Shown here piece by piece: positions 1 to 11,298 of a stretch of DNA of 32,831 nucleotides. Every line of letters begins with the position of its first letter. Within the stretch, counting starts at the first letter, position 1. The notes beneath the pieces are model-generated. The model made no database searches and was not told the DNA's origin. It worked only from the letters and a program-made list of their open reading frames with translations. Position numbers and translations under genes: made by a program. This stretch comes from Dechloromonas denitrificans (GTDB lineage Bacteria > Pseudomonadota > Gammaproteobacteria > Burkholderiales > Rhodocyclaceae): contig NZ_LODL01000035.1 of the NCBI RefSeq assembly GCF_001551835.1, positions 102,556 to 135,386 on the forward strand. Reading direction: 5' to 3'.

Positions 1-1223
1 CTTCTGTAGTCGGCGTTGATCTTCACGTAATCGTAGGAAAAATCGCAGGTATAAACGCAGGCTTTCGCCGCGCCCCGGCCGAGATCGACGCGGACGGTGA
101 TTTCTGCCTGCGCCATGACACGGGCGCCATCCTCTTCCTGGTAAGCCGCAGCACGACCGCCATTTTCGGCCACCAGCACATCATCGAGCCAGACCTTGAC
201 GCCATCGACATCCAAGTCGTCGATGCCGGCATAGCCGACTGCGGCCAGAATCCGGCCGAGATTCGGGTCGGAGGCGAAGAAGGCTGTCTTGACCAGCGGC
301 GAGTGGCCGATGGCGTAACCGACCTTGCGGCACTCTTCGACATCCTTGCCGCCTTCGACGGCAACGCTGATGAACTTGGTGGCGCCTTCACCATCGCGCA
401 CGATGGCCTGGGCCAGCTCGACCGACACAGCAATGATCGCCGCCTTGACCTCGGCCCAGCCGGCATCGGTTTCAGCGGCAAAGCTGGCACCGGACTGACC
501 GGAAGCGATCATCACGAAGGAATCGTTGGTCGAGGTGTCGCCGTCGACAGTAATGCAGTTGAAGGAGGCATCGGCCGCTTCCTTGACCAGCTTGTCAAGC
601 AAGGGCTGGGCGATACCGGCGTCGGTAGCGAGGAAGCCGAGCATGGTCGCCATGTTCGGCTTGATCATGCCAGCGCCTTTGGAAACACCGGAAATGGTCA
701 CTTTTTTACCGTTGACCGTCAGGGTGCGCGAAGCTGCCTTGGCCACCGTATCGGTAGTCATGATGCCGTGCGCGGCAGCATGCCAGTTGTCGGCCTTCAG
801 ATCGGCAAAGACAGCCGGCAGGCCGGCCTTGATACGCTCCGCCGGCAGCAGCTCGAGAATGACGCCGGTCGAAAAGGGCAGCACCTGCTCGGCCGCGACG
901 CCGAGCAATTCGCCCACCGCCGCGCAGGTCGCCTGCGCCGCCTGCCGACCGGGCTCGCCGGTGCCGGCATTGGCGATGCCGGTATTGACCACCAGGGCGC
1001 GAATTTCCTTGCCGCTCGCCAGATGCTTGCGGCAGAGCTGGACCGGTGCCGCGCAGAAACGGTTCTGCGTGAACACGCCGGCCACCGTGCAGCCGGCATC
1101 AAGCACGACCAGCGTCAGGTCGCGACGGTTTTTCTTGCGGATCTCGGCTTCAGCGACACCGAGGCGAACACCGGCCACCGGAAAGAGTTGATCGGCAGCA
1201 GGGGTAGCGTAATTGACAGGCAT
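1..1223 (-). CDS. argJ: Bifunctional glutamate N-acetyltransferase / ornithine acetyltransferase ArgJ (3' end cut by window edge)
   Basis: ArgJ moves the acetyl group from N-acetylornithine to glutamate, closing the cyclic arginine pathway in the cytoplasm; many members also acetylate glutamate from acetyl-CoA. Reading from the ATG at 1223, 407 codons are open to the window edge and end in KINADYR. The family normally ends one or two residues later, so essentially the whole protein is visible. The self-cleavage region reads [16 protein letters not shown]; the precursor is known to be cut between the Ala and Thr of MATML, and that Thr becomes the nucleophile. An SD-like GGAG lies about 8 nt upstream of the ATG. 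The gene follows secA on the same strand after a 48-bp gap that contains a terminator-like hairpin. The 3' stop lies outside the window. Confidence 0.95.
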   Translation of the reverse strand, partial: MPVNYATPAADQLFPVAGVRLGVAEAEIRKKNRRDLTLVVLDAGCTVAGVFTQNRFCAAPVQLCRKHLASGKEIRALVVNTGIANAGTGEPGRQAAQATCAAVGELLGVAAEQVLPFSTGVILELLPAERIKAGLPAVFADLKADNWHAAAHGIMTTDTVAKAASRTLTVNGKKVTISGVSKGAGMIKPNMATMLGFLATDAGIAQPLLDKLVKEAADASFNCITVDGDTSTNDSFVMIASGQSGASFAAETDAGWAEVKAAIIAVSVELAQAIVRDGEGATKFISVAVEGGKDVEECRKVGYAIGHSPLVKTAFFASDPNLGRILAAVGYAGIDDLDVDGVKVWLDDVLVAENGGRAAAYQEEDGARVMAQAEITVRVDLGRGAAKACVYTCDFSYDYVKINADYR

Positions 1224-1235
1224 TTTCGTGGCTCC

Positions 1236-1266
1236 AAAAGCATCAAGGCACCGCTGGGGTGCCTTG
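1236..1266 (-). terminator. Terminator-like hairpin between secA and argJ
   Basis: On the minus strand a 9-bp perfect stem (CAAGGCACC / GGTGCCTTG, arms 1258-1266 and 1244-1252) with a 5-nt loop starts 5 nt after the secA stop. It is followed by ATGC and a run of four T. The T run is short and sits directly before the argJ SD, so this may be a partial terminator or attenuator rather than a full stop. Confidence 0.5.
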
Positions 1267-1271
1267 GCGGG

Positions 1272-3980
<2,709 letters not shown>

Positions 3981-4019
3981 CGCGATGGAATGTTGGTTGC
4001 GTACAGCCGGAAAGCGGCG

Positions 4020-4025
4020 ATTCTA
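4020..4025 (-). promoter_or_regulatory. Probable secA promoter (-10 element)
   Basis: The minus strand reads TGTTAGAAT, an extended -10 (TGn plus TAGAAT, 5 of 6 matches to TATAAT). Start of transcription would fall near 4013, giving a leader of about 33 nt to the secA ATG. No good -35 hexamer is seen at 16-18 bp, which is tolerated for extended -10 promoters. Confidence 0.45.
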
Positions 4026-4197
4026 ACACGCTGCCCCCTGACGACGAGGGCGACCTAAATCAAGGAGTTATTTGCCGCTCGGGCCAGCCACTTCAATTCA
4101 AGCAAGCCACCGCTGGATACGGCAAGGCATAATGCGGACAGAAGGCGCCGTGTTGGCATGGCGCAAGACCGGAACAACCTGCACAGAAGCTGCCGCC

Positions 4198-4632
4198 ATG
4201 CACTACGAGCCCGAGTATTTTCTTGACCGCGACGCCGCCTCCGGCCGAGTCATGGCCCACGCCCGGCTCCTGCTCAAGCTAGCCCGCCGCTTCGAAGCTG
4301 TTGCCCCGGCAGCCTTTCGTTATACGGCACACGTCGCCAACTACAAGTCGGGGACTATCGTCATCCACACCGACAACGGTGCGGTAGCCGCCAAAATCCG
4401 CCAGATGGGTCAGCGCCTGTGCGCCGAATTATCGAAAAGCGGGGCCGAGTGCATCGTCATGGAAGTCAGAGTGCAGCCGCGCGAAATTCTTCGCCAGCCT
4501 ATCGCCTCAACCCTCAAGCCGATTTCGGAAGAGGCCTGCGTAGCGCTGCGGTCGACCACTGAAAAACTGCCAAAAGGGCCGCTGCGCGCCGCCCTCGACC
4601 ACTTGCTGGAGCGCGCCGCTAAACGGGGATGA
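4198..4632 (+). CDS. dciA: DUF721 family protein, DciA-like (replicative helicase loader/operator)
   Basis: The 144-residue protein matches the DUF721 fold: an N-terminal helix with RVMAHARLLLKLARRF, then an ANYKSGTIVIHTDNGAVAAKIRQ segment and an MEVRVQPRE strand. In bacteria without DnaC, DUF721 proteins (DciA) interact with DnaB helicase and are needed for replication; that role is inferred from the family. The frame is open back to 4072, but the conserved region begins only after MHYEPEYFLDRDAASGRV, so I place the start at 4198. An ATG at 4132 is the main alternative, though a CATAAT at 4128-4133 could be the -10 and would exclude it. It is the only plus-strand gene in the left 29 kb and overlaps the small membrane gene tail-to-tail by 14 bp. 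Confidence 0.82.
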   Translation: MHYEPEYFLDRDAASGRVMAHARLLLKLARRFEAVAPAAFRYTAHVANYKSGTIVIHTDNGAVAAKIRQMGQRLCAELSKSGAECIVMEVRVQPREILRQPIASTLKPISEEACVALRSTTEKLPKGPLRAALDHLLERAAKRG

Positions 4633-4807
4633 CGGCGATGCGCTCGATGATCATCAGCGCAAAGACAACCAGGGCAAAGATGATGCCGTAGCGGAAGAGG
4701 CGCCAGGTAAAGGCCAAGTAGGCCCGGTTGCCGCTGATGACATAGATCAGCAGGCTGACGCCGATCGCCACCACCAGAATGACTGCCAGCAAACGCAGCA
4801 GCCACAT
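4619..4807 (-). CDS. Small two-helix inner-membrane protein of unknown function, downstream of lpxC
   Basis: I do not recognise a named family. The 62 residues hold two clear hydrophobic helices (about 3-24 and 40-60), separated by a polar, aromatic linker (SGNRAYLAFTWRLFR). This predicts a hairpin inner-membrane protein with the basic linker possibly at the cytoplasmic face. The ATG lies only 6 nt after the lpxC stop, so it is probably the last gene of the lpxC transcript and translationally coupled to it. Its 3' end overlaps the last 14 bp of the convergent dciA gene, and I see no terminator between them. Evidence that it is real: the membrane pattern, its spacing to lpxC, and the absence of any competing gene. 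Confidence 0.75.
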   Translation of the reverse strand: MWLLRLLAVILVVAIGVSLLIYVISGNRAYLAFTWRLFRYGIIFALVVFALMIIERIAVIPV

Positions 4808-4813
4808 GTGGGC

Positions 4814-5728
4814 TTAGGCCAGCTGGTTCAGCCAGCGCGTGACGCCAACCGGAGCACGCTCCGCTTCGTCGAAGGTGGCGAATTCCCAGGACTCCTGGTG
4901 ATTCAGCAACTCGCGAGCCAGCAGATTGTTCAGCGCGTGACCGCCCTTGTGCGACGAATAGGCGGCCAGCAAAGGATGGCCGAGCAGGTAGAGGTCACCG
5001 ACGGCATCGAGAATCTTGTGTTTGACGAATTCGTCGCCGTAACGCAGGCCGTCCTGGTTGAGGACGCGGAATTCGTCGAGAACGATGGCATTTTCCAGGC
5101 CGCCGCCCAAGGCGAGGCCGTTTTCGCGCAGGTATTCGACTTCCTGCATGAAACCGAAGGTACGGGCGCGCGCCACTTCACGGGTGTAGGACTGCTCGGC
5201 GAAATCGATTTCGGCTTTTTGCGCCGATTTGTCGATGGCCGGATGATTGAAAACGATGGAGAAACTGAGACGGTAGCCGTCATAAGGCTCGAAGCGCGCC
5301 CATTTGTCGCCGTCGCGTACTTCGATCGGCCGGGTGACGCGAATGAATTTCTTGGCCGCATTCTGCTCTTCGATGCCAGCGGACTGGATCAGGAAGACGA
5401 ACGGGGCAGCCGAGCCGTCGAGGATGGGCACTTCCGGCGCATCCAGATCAACCCAGGCATTGTCGATACCGAGTCCGGCGAAAGCCGACATCAGGTGCTC
5501 GATGGTTCCTACCTTGACCCCCTCTTTTTCCAGGCACGAGCACATCCGGGTATCGCCGACCATGAAGGCCTTGGCGGGGATATCCACCGGTTCCGGCAGA
5601 TCAACGCGGCGAAAGACGATGCCGGTATCCGGAGCTGCCGGACGCAGGGTCATATTGACCTTGACGCCACCATGCAGGCCGACGCCTGAGGCGCGGATAA
5701 GGGTCTTGAGCGTGCGTTGCTTTAGCAT
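4814..5728 (-). CDS. lpxC: UDP-3-O-acyl-N-acetylglucosamine deacetylase LpxC
   Basis: LpxC catalyses the committed step of lipid A synthesis, a zinc-dependent deacetylation in the cytoplasm. With the start at 5728 ([10 protein letters not shown], aligning with the E. coli N-terminus MIKQRTLK) it is 304 residues, the usual length. Zinc ligands are visible as His78 (in [17 protein letters not shown]), His237 and Asp241 (in [11 protein letters not shown]), and His264 in HKGGHALNN is the catalytic histidine. The frame extends 11 codons further upstream, but that extension has no family support. The gene sits 82 bp after ftsZ at the end of the dcw cluster and has its own extended -10. The 62-residue membrane protein follows 6 nt after the stop. 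Confidence 0.97.
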   Translation of the reverse strand: MLKQRTLKTLIRASGVGLHGGVKVNMTLRPAAPDTGIVFRRVDLPEPVDIPAKAFMVGDTRMCSCLEKEGVKVGTIEHLMSAFAGLGIDNAWVDLDAPEVPILDGSAAPFVFLIQSAGIEEQNAAKKFIRVTRPIEVRDGDKWARFEPYDGYRLSFSIVFNHPAIDKSAQKAEIDFAEQSYTREVARARTFGFMQEVEYLRENGLALGGGLENAIVLDEFRVLNQDGLRYGDEFVKHKILDAVGDLYLLGHPLLAAYSSHKGGHALNNLLARELLNHQESWEFATFDEAERAPVGVTRWLNQLA

Positions 5729-5759
5729 GCAAGTGCTTGAATAATTTGGGGAGCGGCGC

Positions 5760-5765
5760 ATTGTA
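5760..5765 (-). promoter_or_regulatory. Probable lpxC promoter (-10 element)
   Basis: The minus strand reads TGTTACAAT in the ftsZ-lpxC spacer: an extended -10 with TACAAT (5 of 6). Transcription would start near 5753, about 25 nt before the lpxC ATG at 5728. The upstream GC-rich stretch offers no convincing -35. A separate lpxC promoter is also known in E. coli, where lpxC ends the same cluster. Confidence 0.5.
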
Positions 5766-5810
5766 ACACAACGCGCCGCCGCCCTTTTTCAGAGTGAGCC
5801 TTTCTTACAT

Positions 5811-6986
5811 TCAGTCCGCCTGCTTGCGCAGGAAGGCCGGAATGTCGTAACGGTCGACACCGCTGTTGGCCAGCGCTTCGACGGTGACGTTGCGCTTGCG
5901 CACCACGGCCGGGACATCGGCGATCTGGTTGTAGTCGATGGCCGGACCGCTGGAGAAGGCGACGGCATCGTGCGTGCCGGTCGCCTGCATGACCGGGGTG
6001 TTGATGACTTCGAACGTCTGGCGCTTGGCCACTGCCTGGCCGAGGCCGGTGGCAACCACGGTGACGCGCAGCGCATCGTCCATCAGTTCGTCGTACACGG
6101 CACCGAAGATGATGTGGGCGTCTTCGGCCGCGAAGGCCTTGACGGTGTTCATCACCTCATTGACTTCCTTCATCTTGAGGCCGCCCTTGGCGGCCGTGAT
6201 ATTGACCAGCACGCCCTTGGCACCGGACAGATTGACGCCTTCGAGCAGCGGCGAGGCGACAGCCTGTTCGGCGGCGATGCGGGCGCGGTCGACGCCGGCG
6301 GCAGCGGCAGAACCCATCATGGCACGGCCCATTTCACCCATCACGGTGCGGACGTCTTCGAAGTCGACGTTGACCAGGCCCGGGTAGGTAATGATTTCGG
6401 CAATCCCGCCAACGGCATTTTTCAGCACATCGTCAGCCGCCTTGAAGCAATCGTCGACATCGGCGTCGTCGCCCATGACTTCCATCAGCTTGTCATTGAG
6501 GATGACGATCAGCGAATCGACATGCTTGGAGAATTCGGCAATACCGGCTTCGGCGGACTTCATCCGCTTGTTGCCTTCAAAACTGAACGGCTTGGTGACG
6601 ACACCAACCGTCAGGATGCCCATTTCGCGGGCAATTTCGGCGACCACGGGCGCGGCACCGGTACCCGTGCCACCACCCATGCCGGCCGTGATGAACGCCA
6701 TGTGGGCGCCTTCCAGGCTGGCGCGGATTTCGTCGCGATGTTCCTGCGCCGCTTCCTGGCCCTTTTCCGGCTTGGCGCCAGCGCCCAGGCCGGTCTTGCC
6801 GAGCGACAGCTTGGAGGCTGCGGCATTGCGGCTGAGCGCCTGGGCGTCGGTATTGGCGGCGATGAACTCAACGCCGTTCACGCCTTCGCGAATCATGTGC
6901 TCGATGGCATTGCCACCGGCACCGCCAACCCCGAACACCTTGATGATCGTGCCCGCCTCTTCGTCTTTCTCGATGATCTCAAACAT
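5811..6986 (-). CDS. ftsZ: Cell division GTPase FtsZ
   Basis: FtsZ is the tubulin-like GTPase that polymerises into the Z-ring at mid-cell. The 391-residue protein carries the tubulin signature GGGTGTG (104-110), the N-terminal GVGGAGGNA nucleotide loop, NTDAQAL, and the C-terminal DIPAFLRKQAD peptide that binds FtsA and ZipA. It is the first gene of the cluster in this direction to have a true intergenic gap (35 nt after ftsA), and it has a very strong SD (AGGAGGT at 6991-6997, 4 nt before the ATG). This fits the known need for far more FtsZ than FtsA or FtsQ. No separate promoter was recognised in the gap; ftsZ promoters often lie inside upstream genes. Confidence 0.98.
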   Translation of the reverse strand: MFEIIEKDEEAGTIIKVFGVGGAGGNAIEHMIREGVNGVEFIAANTDAQALSRNAAASKLSLGKTGLGAGAKPEKGQEAAQEHRDEIRASLEGAHMAFITAGMGGGTGTGAAPVVAEIAREMGILTVGVVTKPFSFEGNKRMKSAEAGIAEFSKHVDSLIVILNDKLMEVMGDDADVDDCFKAADDVLKNAVGGIAEIITYPGLVNVDFEDVRTVMGEMGRAMMGSAAAAGVDRARIAAEQAVASPLLEGVNLSGAKGVLVNITAAKGGLKMKEVNEVMNTVKAFAAEDAHIIFGAVYDELMDDALRVTVVATGLGQAVAKRQTFEVINTPVMQATGTHDAVAFSSGPAIDYNQIADVPAVVRKRNVTVEALANSGVDRYDIPAFLRKQAD

Positions 6987-7021
6987 GACTACCTCCTCTG
7001 AAAAAACTGTTCACAAACAAA

Positions 7022-8251
7022 TCAAAAATTCTTGGCAAACCACGACTTCATGCCGTCGAAGACGTCCTTGAAGCCCTGCTTTTCCTGGATCTTCTGGCCG
7101 CGCTTGCGCTGCGCCTGCGCTTCGAGCAGCAGGCCGAAAGCGGTCGAGAAACGCGGGCTCTGCACGACATCGGCCAAGCTGCCGCTGTATTTCGGGTTGC
7201 CCAGGCGAACCGGCATGTGGAAGATTTCCTCGCCCAGTTCGACCATGCCCGGCATCACGCTGGCACCGCCGGTCAACACGATGCCGGAGGATAAAACCTC
7301 CTCGAAACCGGCCCGGCGCAGTTCGTTCTGGATCAATTCGTAAAGCTCTTCGACGCGCGGCTGGATGACGTCGGCCAGCGCGCGGCGGCTCAGCTTGCGG
7401 CTCGGCCGGTCATCGACGCCGGCGACATCCATGTTCTCGGCGGCGTCGGCCAGTTGCGACAGGGCGCAACCGTATTTGCACTTGATATCCTCGGCCTCGC
7501 GGGTCGGCGTACGCAGCGCCATCGCGATGTCGTTGGTGATCTGGTCGCCGGCGATCGGGATCACCGAGGTGTGGCGGATGGCGCCCTGCGTCCACACCGC
7601 GATGTCGGTCGTGCCGCCACCGATGTCGATCAGGCAGACACCGAGATCCTTCTCGTCCTCGGAGAGCACGGCGTAGCTGGAAGCCAGCGGCTGCAACACC
7701 AGGTCATTGACCTCCAGACCGCAGCGGCGGACACACTTGACGATGTTCTGGGCCGCCGAGACGGCGCCGGTGACGATGTGCGTCTTGACTTCCAGGCGCA
7801 TGCCGCTCATGCCGATCGGCTCGCGAATGCCATCCTGGCCGTCGATAACGAACTCCTGCGTGAGGATGTGCAAGATTTCCTGGTCGGCCGGAATCGGCAT
7901 CGCCTTGGCGGTTTCGATGACGCGCTCGACATCGCTCGGCGTCACTTCCTTGTCCTTGATCGCCACCATGCCGTTCGAGTTGAAGCTCTTGATGTGGCTG
8001 CCGGCGATGCCCGTATAGACGTCCTTCACCTTGCAGTCGGCCATCAGCTCGACTTCCTGCACGACGCGGCTGATGGTGTGCACCGTTTCCTCGATATTGA
8101 CCACGACGCCCTTTTTCAGGCCGCGCGAATCCTGCGAGCCCATGCCGATGACGTTCAAATGGCCTTCCTGATTGATCTCGGCGACCAGCGCGACGATTTT
8201 CGACGTCCCGATGTCCAGCCCGACCACCAGATCCTTGTTGTCCCTGCTCAT
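7022..8251 (-). CDS. ftsA: Cell division protein FtsA (actin-like membrane anchor)
   Basis: FtsA tethers FtsZ filaments to the inner membrane and recruits later divisome proteins. The protein is 409 residues from MSRDNKDLVVGLDIGTSKI. ATP-binding motifs are visible: phosphate 1 (GLDIGTSK, 11-18), phosphate 2 (DIGGGTTDIAVW, 209-220) and the adenosine loop (LTGGASVMPGM, 326-336). The C-terminal FKDVFDGMKSWFAKNF looks like the membrane-targeting amphipathic helix. The frame is open for 16 more codons upstream, but that stretch overlaps ftsQ and lies before the SD-like AAGGGAAAG, so 8251 is chosen. The gap from the ftsQ stop is 4 nt. Confidence 0.97.
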   Translation of the reverse strand: MSRDNKDLVVGLDIGTSKIVALVAEINQEGHLNVIGMGSQDSRGLKKGVVVNIEETVHTISRVVQEVELMADCKVKDVYTGIAGSHIKSFNSNGMVAIKDKEVTPSDVERVIETAKAMPIPADQEILHILTQEFVIDGQDGIREPIGMSGMRLEVKTHIVTGAVSAAQNIVKCVRRCGLEVNDLVLQPLASSYAVLSEDEKDLGVCLIDIGGGTTDIAVWTQGAIRHTSVIPIAGDQITNDIAMALRTPTREAEDIKCKYGCALSQLADAAENMDVAGVDDRPSRKLSRRALADVIQPRVEELYELIQNELRRAGFEEVLSSGIVLTGGASVMPGMVELGEEIFHMPVRLGNPKYSGSLADVVQSPRFSTAFGLLLEAQAQRKRGQKIQEKQGFKDVFDGMKSWFAKNF

Positions 8252-8255
8252 ATGC

Positions 8256-8996
8256 TTACTTTCCCTTCCCCTCGGCCGCTGTACGCACCGCGAAACCATT
8301 CGGATACCGCAAATCCACCACCGCCGGCCGGACCGCCCGTTTGGCGACCGTTTCCGGATAAACCTCGATAAATCGTTGCAGGCGCACGCCGATCGGCGAC
8401 TTCGGCTGCTCGCGCCCCATATCCACCAACATGCCGTTCTCCAGCTTCAACTGCCAGGCCAGACGCGGCGACAGGATGAGCTGCACCGGCTTTTCGCTGA
8501 TCACCTTGAAGCTGCCGACCAGTTCGCCATAGCGCTTCAGCACCTCGCCGGCCGTACCGGGCGGCCCGAACAGCAGCGGCAAGGCGGCCAGTTCCGTTTC
8601 GCCGGCCAAGGCCGCAAAAACCTCGCCGTAACTGTTGACCAACTCGCCCCGCGCCTCGCCCCAGCGGGCGACCGGACGATGCTCCTCGACCTTCACTTCC
8701 AGGCGGGCCGGCCAGATCCGGCGCACTTCCACCTTGCGCACCCAGGGCAGCTTTTCCAGCGCGCCGCGCACGGTTTCCAGATTCAGGCTGAAGAAATTCC
8801 CTTTCAGGGCGGCCGGCAACACCTGCTCGACCTCGCCCCGCCGCGTATGGGCCAGCGGCTCGGCAAAAACCACCTGCTGCACCGGCAACGACGGTACGCG
8901 CACCAGCCAGACCGCCGCGGCGGCCAGCAACGCGGCCGACGCTGCGAGAATCAGCAGGTCGGCCAGCGCATTCAACAGGTGCGGTTTGTTCCACAT
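8256..8996 (-). CDS. ftsQ: Cell division protein FtsQ
   Basis: FtsQ is a bitopic inner-membrane protein that, with FtsB and FtsL, links the early and late divisome and regulates septal synthesis. The 246 residues show a short cytoplasmic N-terminus, one transmembrane helix (about 10-32), then a POTRA domain running through VRVPSLPVQQVVF to WVRKVEVRRIWPARLEVKVEEHRPVA, followed by the FtsQ/DivIB beta domain. The start at 8996 (MWNKPHLLN) lies 8 nt after the ddl stop. Sequence conservation in this family is low, so the call rests on the fold pattern plus its fixed place between ddl and ftsA. Confidence 0.95.
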   Translation of the reverse strand: MWNKPHLLNALADLLILAASAALLAAAAVWLVRVPSLPVQQVVFAEPLAHTRRGEVEQVLPAALKGNFFSLNLETVRGALEKLPWVRKVEVRRIWPARLEVKVEEHRPVARWGEARGELVNSYGEVFAALAGETELAALPLLFGPPGTAGEVLKRYGELVGSFKVISEKPVQLILSPRLAWQLKLENGMLVDMGREQPKSPIGVRLQRFIEVYPETVAKRAVRPAVVDLRYPNGFAVRTAAEGKGK

Positions 8997-9004
8997 TCAT
9001 TGCC

Positions 9005-9910
9005 TCAGTCGTTGGCAGCCAGTTCGAGCACCCGACGGACCAGTGTCGGGTAGTCCATACCGGCCACCCGCGCCGCCATCGGCACCAGCGAGTGATCGGT
9101 CATGCCGGGCGCAGTATTCACTTCCAGGAAGTAATGATTGCCCTCTTCGTCCATCAGGAAATCGACCCGCCCCCAGCCCCGGCCGCCGAGGATGCGGAAG
9201 GCTTCGAGCGCTCCCTTGCGGATTTCCATCTCCTTGGCTTCCGGCAAGCCGCAGGGGCACAGGTAACGGGTATCGTCGCGGTTGTACTTGGCTTCGTAGT
9301 CGTACCATTCGGTGGCCGGTTCGATCTTGATGATCGGCAACGCCTCGTCGCCCAGGATGCCGACCGTGTATTCGCCGCCCATGACGCCCTTTTCGGCGAT
9401 CACCAGCGGATCGTGGCGGGCCGCTTCGGCGTAGGCCAGATGCAGCGTGTCGTGCGCCTTGACCTTGGTGACGCCGATCGACGAGCCTTCGCGGGCCGGC
9501 TTGACGAACAGCGGCAGACCGAGTTCTTCCTCGATATCGGCAAAATCGGAATCGGCGGTGAGTAGCGCATATTCCGGAATGGCCAGGCCGGCCGCCTGCC
9601 ACATCAGCTTGGTGCGAAACTTGTCCATGGCCAGCGCCGAGGCCAGCACGCCGGAGCCGGTGTAGGGAATATGCATCACTTCGAGGGCCCCCTGGATCGT
9701 GCCGTCCTCGCCATGCCGGCCATGCAGCGCGATGAAAGCGCGGTCATAGCCCTTCAGCGCATCGAGCGGCTGCTCGGCCGGATCGAAGGCGTGGGCATCG
9801 ATGCCTTGGCCCAGGAGGGCGGCCAGCACGCGGGAACCGCTATTCAGAGAGACTTCGCGCTCGGCGGAGGTGCCGCCGAAAAGAACCGCGACTTTGCCAA
9901 AACCGCTCAT
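9005..9910 (-). CDS. ddl: D-alanine--D-alanine ligase
   Basis: Ddl joins two D-alanines with ATP to supply the dipeptide that MurF adds to the peptidoglycan precursor. The protein is 301 residues, the length of the DdlB type. ATP-grasp motifs are visible: HGRHGEDG (63-70), the omega loop region [10 protein letters not shown] (141-150) and the metal/phosphate site GRVDFLM...[11 protein letters not shown] (247-271). The ATG at 9910 overlaps the murC stop as ATGA, so translation is coupled. ftsQ follows after 8 nt. Confidence 0.97.
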   Translation of the reverse strand: MSGFGKVAVLFGGTSAEREVSLNSGSRVLAALLGQGIDAHAFDPAEQPLDALKGYDRAFIALHGRHGEDGTIQGALEVMHIPYTGSGVLASALAMDKFRTKLMWQAAGLAIPEYALLTADSDFADIEEELGLPLFVKPAREGSSIGVTKVKAHDTLHLAYAEAARHDPLVIAEKGVMGGEYTVGILGDEALPIIKIEPATEWYDYEAKYNRDDTRYLCPCGLPEAKEMEIRKGALEAFRILGGRGWGRVDFLMDEEGNHYFLEVNTAPGMTDHSLVPMAARVAGMDYPTLVRRVLELAAND

Positions 9911-11298
9911 TGCATATCCACCACTTTGCCGGGCACCGCGCCGATCGAGCCGGCACCCATCGTCAGAACCACGTCGCCATCGCGGGCGACATCCATAATC
10001 GTTTGCGGCATGGCCGCAATATCCTCGACAAACACCGGCTCGACCTTGCCGCTAACGCGCAGGGCACGGGCCAGCGAGCGGCCGTCGGCGGCGACAATCG
10101 GCGCTTCGCCGGCAGCGTAGATTTCGGCCAGCAACAACGCGTCGACCGTGGACAACACCTTGACGAAGTCCTCGAAGCAGTCGCGCGTCCGCGTGTAGCG
10201 GTGCGGCTGGAAAGCCAGCACCAGGCGGCGGCCGGGGAAGGCGCCGCGAGCGGCGGCCAAGGTTGCCGCCATTTCGACCGGGTGATGACCGTAGTCATCG
10301 ACCAGCGTGAAGCTGCCGCCAGCAGGCAAGGCCACTTCGCCGTAACGCTGGAAGCGGCGGCCGACGCCCTTGAATTCGGCCAGCGCCTTGATGATCGCGG
10401 CGTCCGGCACCTGCACTTCGGTCGCCACGGCAATTGCCGCCAGCGCATTGAGCACGTTGTGCATGCCCGGCGTATTCAGCGTGATCGGCAAGCGGGAAAC
10501 GGAACCATTGACGCGGACACAATCGAAGCGCATCTGACCGTCGACGGCGACGACGTTTTCCGCATGGAAATTGCAATCCGGGCTCAGGCCGTAGGTGACG
10601 ATCTGCTTCGAAACACGCGGCATGATGGCGCGCACGTTGGGATCGTCGCCACAGAGCACGGCCACGCCGTAGAACGGCAGGCGGTTGAGGAATTCGACAA
10701 AAGCGCCTTTCAGGCGCTCGAAGTCGTGACCGTAGGTTTCCATGTGGTCGGCATCGATATTGGTGACCACCGAGATGACCGGCGACAGGAACAGGAAGGA
10801 GGCATCCGATTCATCGGCCTCGGCCACCAGGAAATCGCCGCTGCCCAGACGGGCATTCGCCCCGGCGGCATTCAGTCGGCCGCCGATGACGAAAGTCGGG
10901 TCGATGCCGCCTTCAGCCAGAATGCTGGCGACCAGGCTGGTCGTCGTCGTCTTGCCATGCGTGCCGGCGATGGCGATGCCACGTTTCAGACGCATCAACT
11001 CGGCCAGCATCTGCGCCCGCGGCACGACCGGAATCTTGCGTTCGCGGGCAGCGACCACTTCAGGATTGTCTTCCTTGACGGCGGTGGAAACGACCACTGC
11101 CTCGGCACCGGCGGCATGCTCGGCGGCATGGCCGATCATCACCTTGACCCCCTCGGCCTCCAGGCGACGGGTCGTCGCACTGGCCGCGAGGTCGGAACCG
11201 CTGACCGTGTAGCCCAAATGGGCCAGCACCTCGGCAATGCCACTCATGCCCGAGCCGCCGACGCCGACGAAGTGGATGTGTTTGACCTTGTGTTTCAT
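9907..11298 (-). CDS. murC: UDP-N-acetylmuramate--L-alanine ligase MurC
   Basis: MurC adds L-alanine to UDP-MurNAc, the first amino acid of the peptide stem. The 463-residue protein starts [20 protein letters not shown], matching the family's Rossmann-like N-terminal domain, and carries the Mur ligase P-loop [10 protein letters not shown] (111-120). The frame stays open far upstream through the end of murG, but that is a reading-frame shadow; the ATG at 11298 overlaps the murG stop as ATGA. It ends in an ATGA overlap with ddl. Confidence 0.97.
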   Translation of the reverse strand: MKHKVKHIHFVGVGGSGMSGIAEVLAHLGYTVSGSDLAASATTRRLEAEGVKVMIGHAAEHAAGAEAVVVSTAVKEDNPEVVAARERKIPVVPRAQMLAELMRLKRGIAIAGTHGKTTTTSLVASILAEGGIDPTFVIGGRLNAAGANARLGSGDFLVAEADESDASFLFLSPVISVVTNIDADHMETYGHDFERLKGAFVEFLNRLPFYGVAVLCGDDPNVRAIMPRVSKQIVTYGLSPDCNFHAENVVAVDGQMRFDCVRVNGSVSRLPITLNTPGMHNVLNALAAIAVATEVQVPDAAIIKALAEFKGVGRRFQRYGEVALPAGGSFTLVDDYGHHPVEMAATLAAARGAFPGRRLVLAFQPHRYTRTRDCFEDFVKVLSTVDALLLAEIYAAGEAPIVAADGRSLARALRVSGKVEPVFVEDIAAMPQTIMDVARDGDVVLTMGAGSIGAVPGKVVDMQ

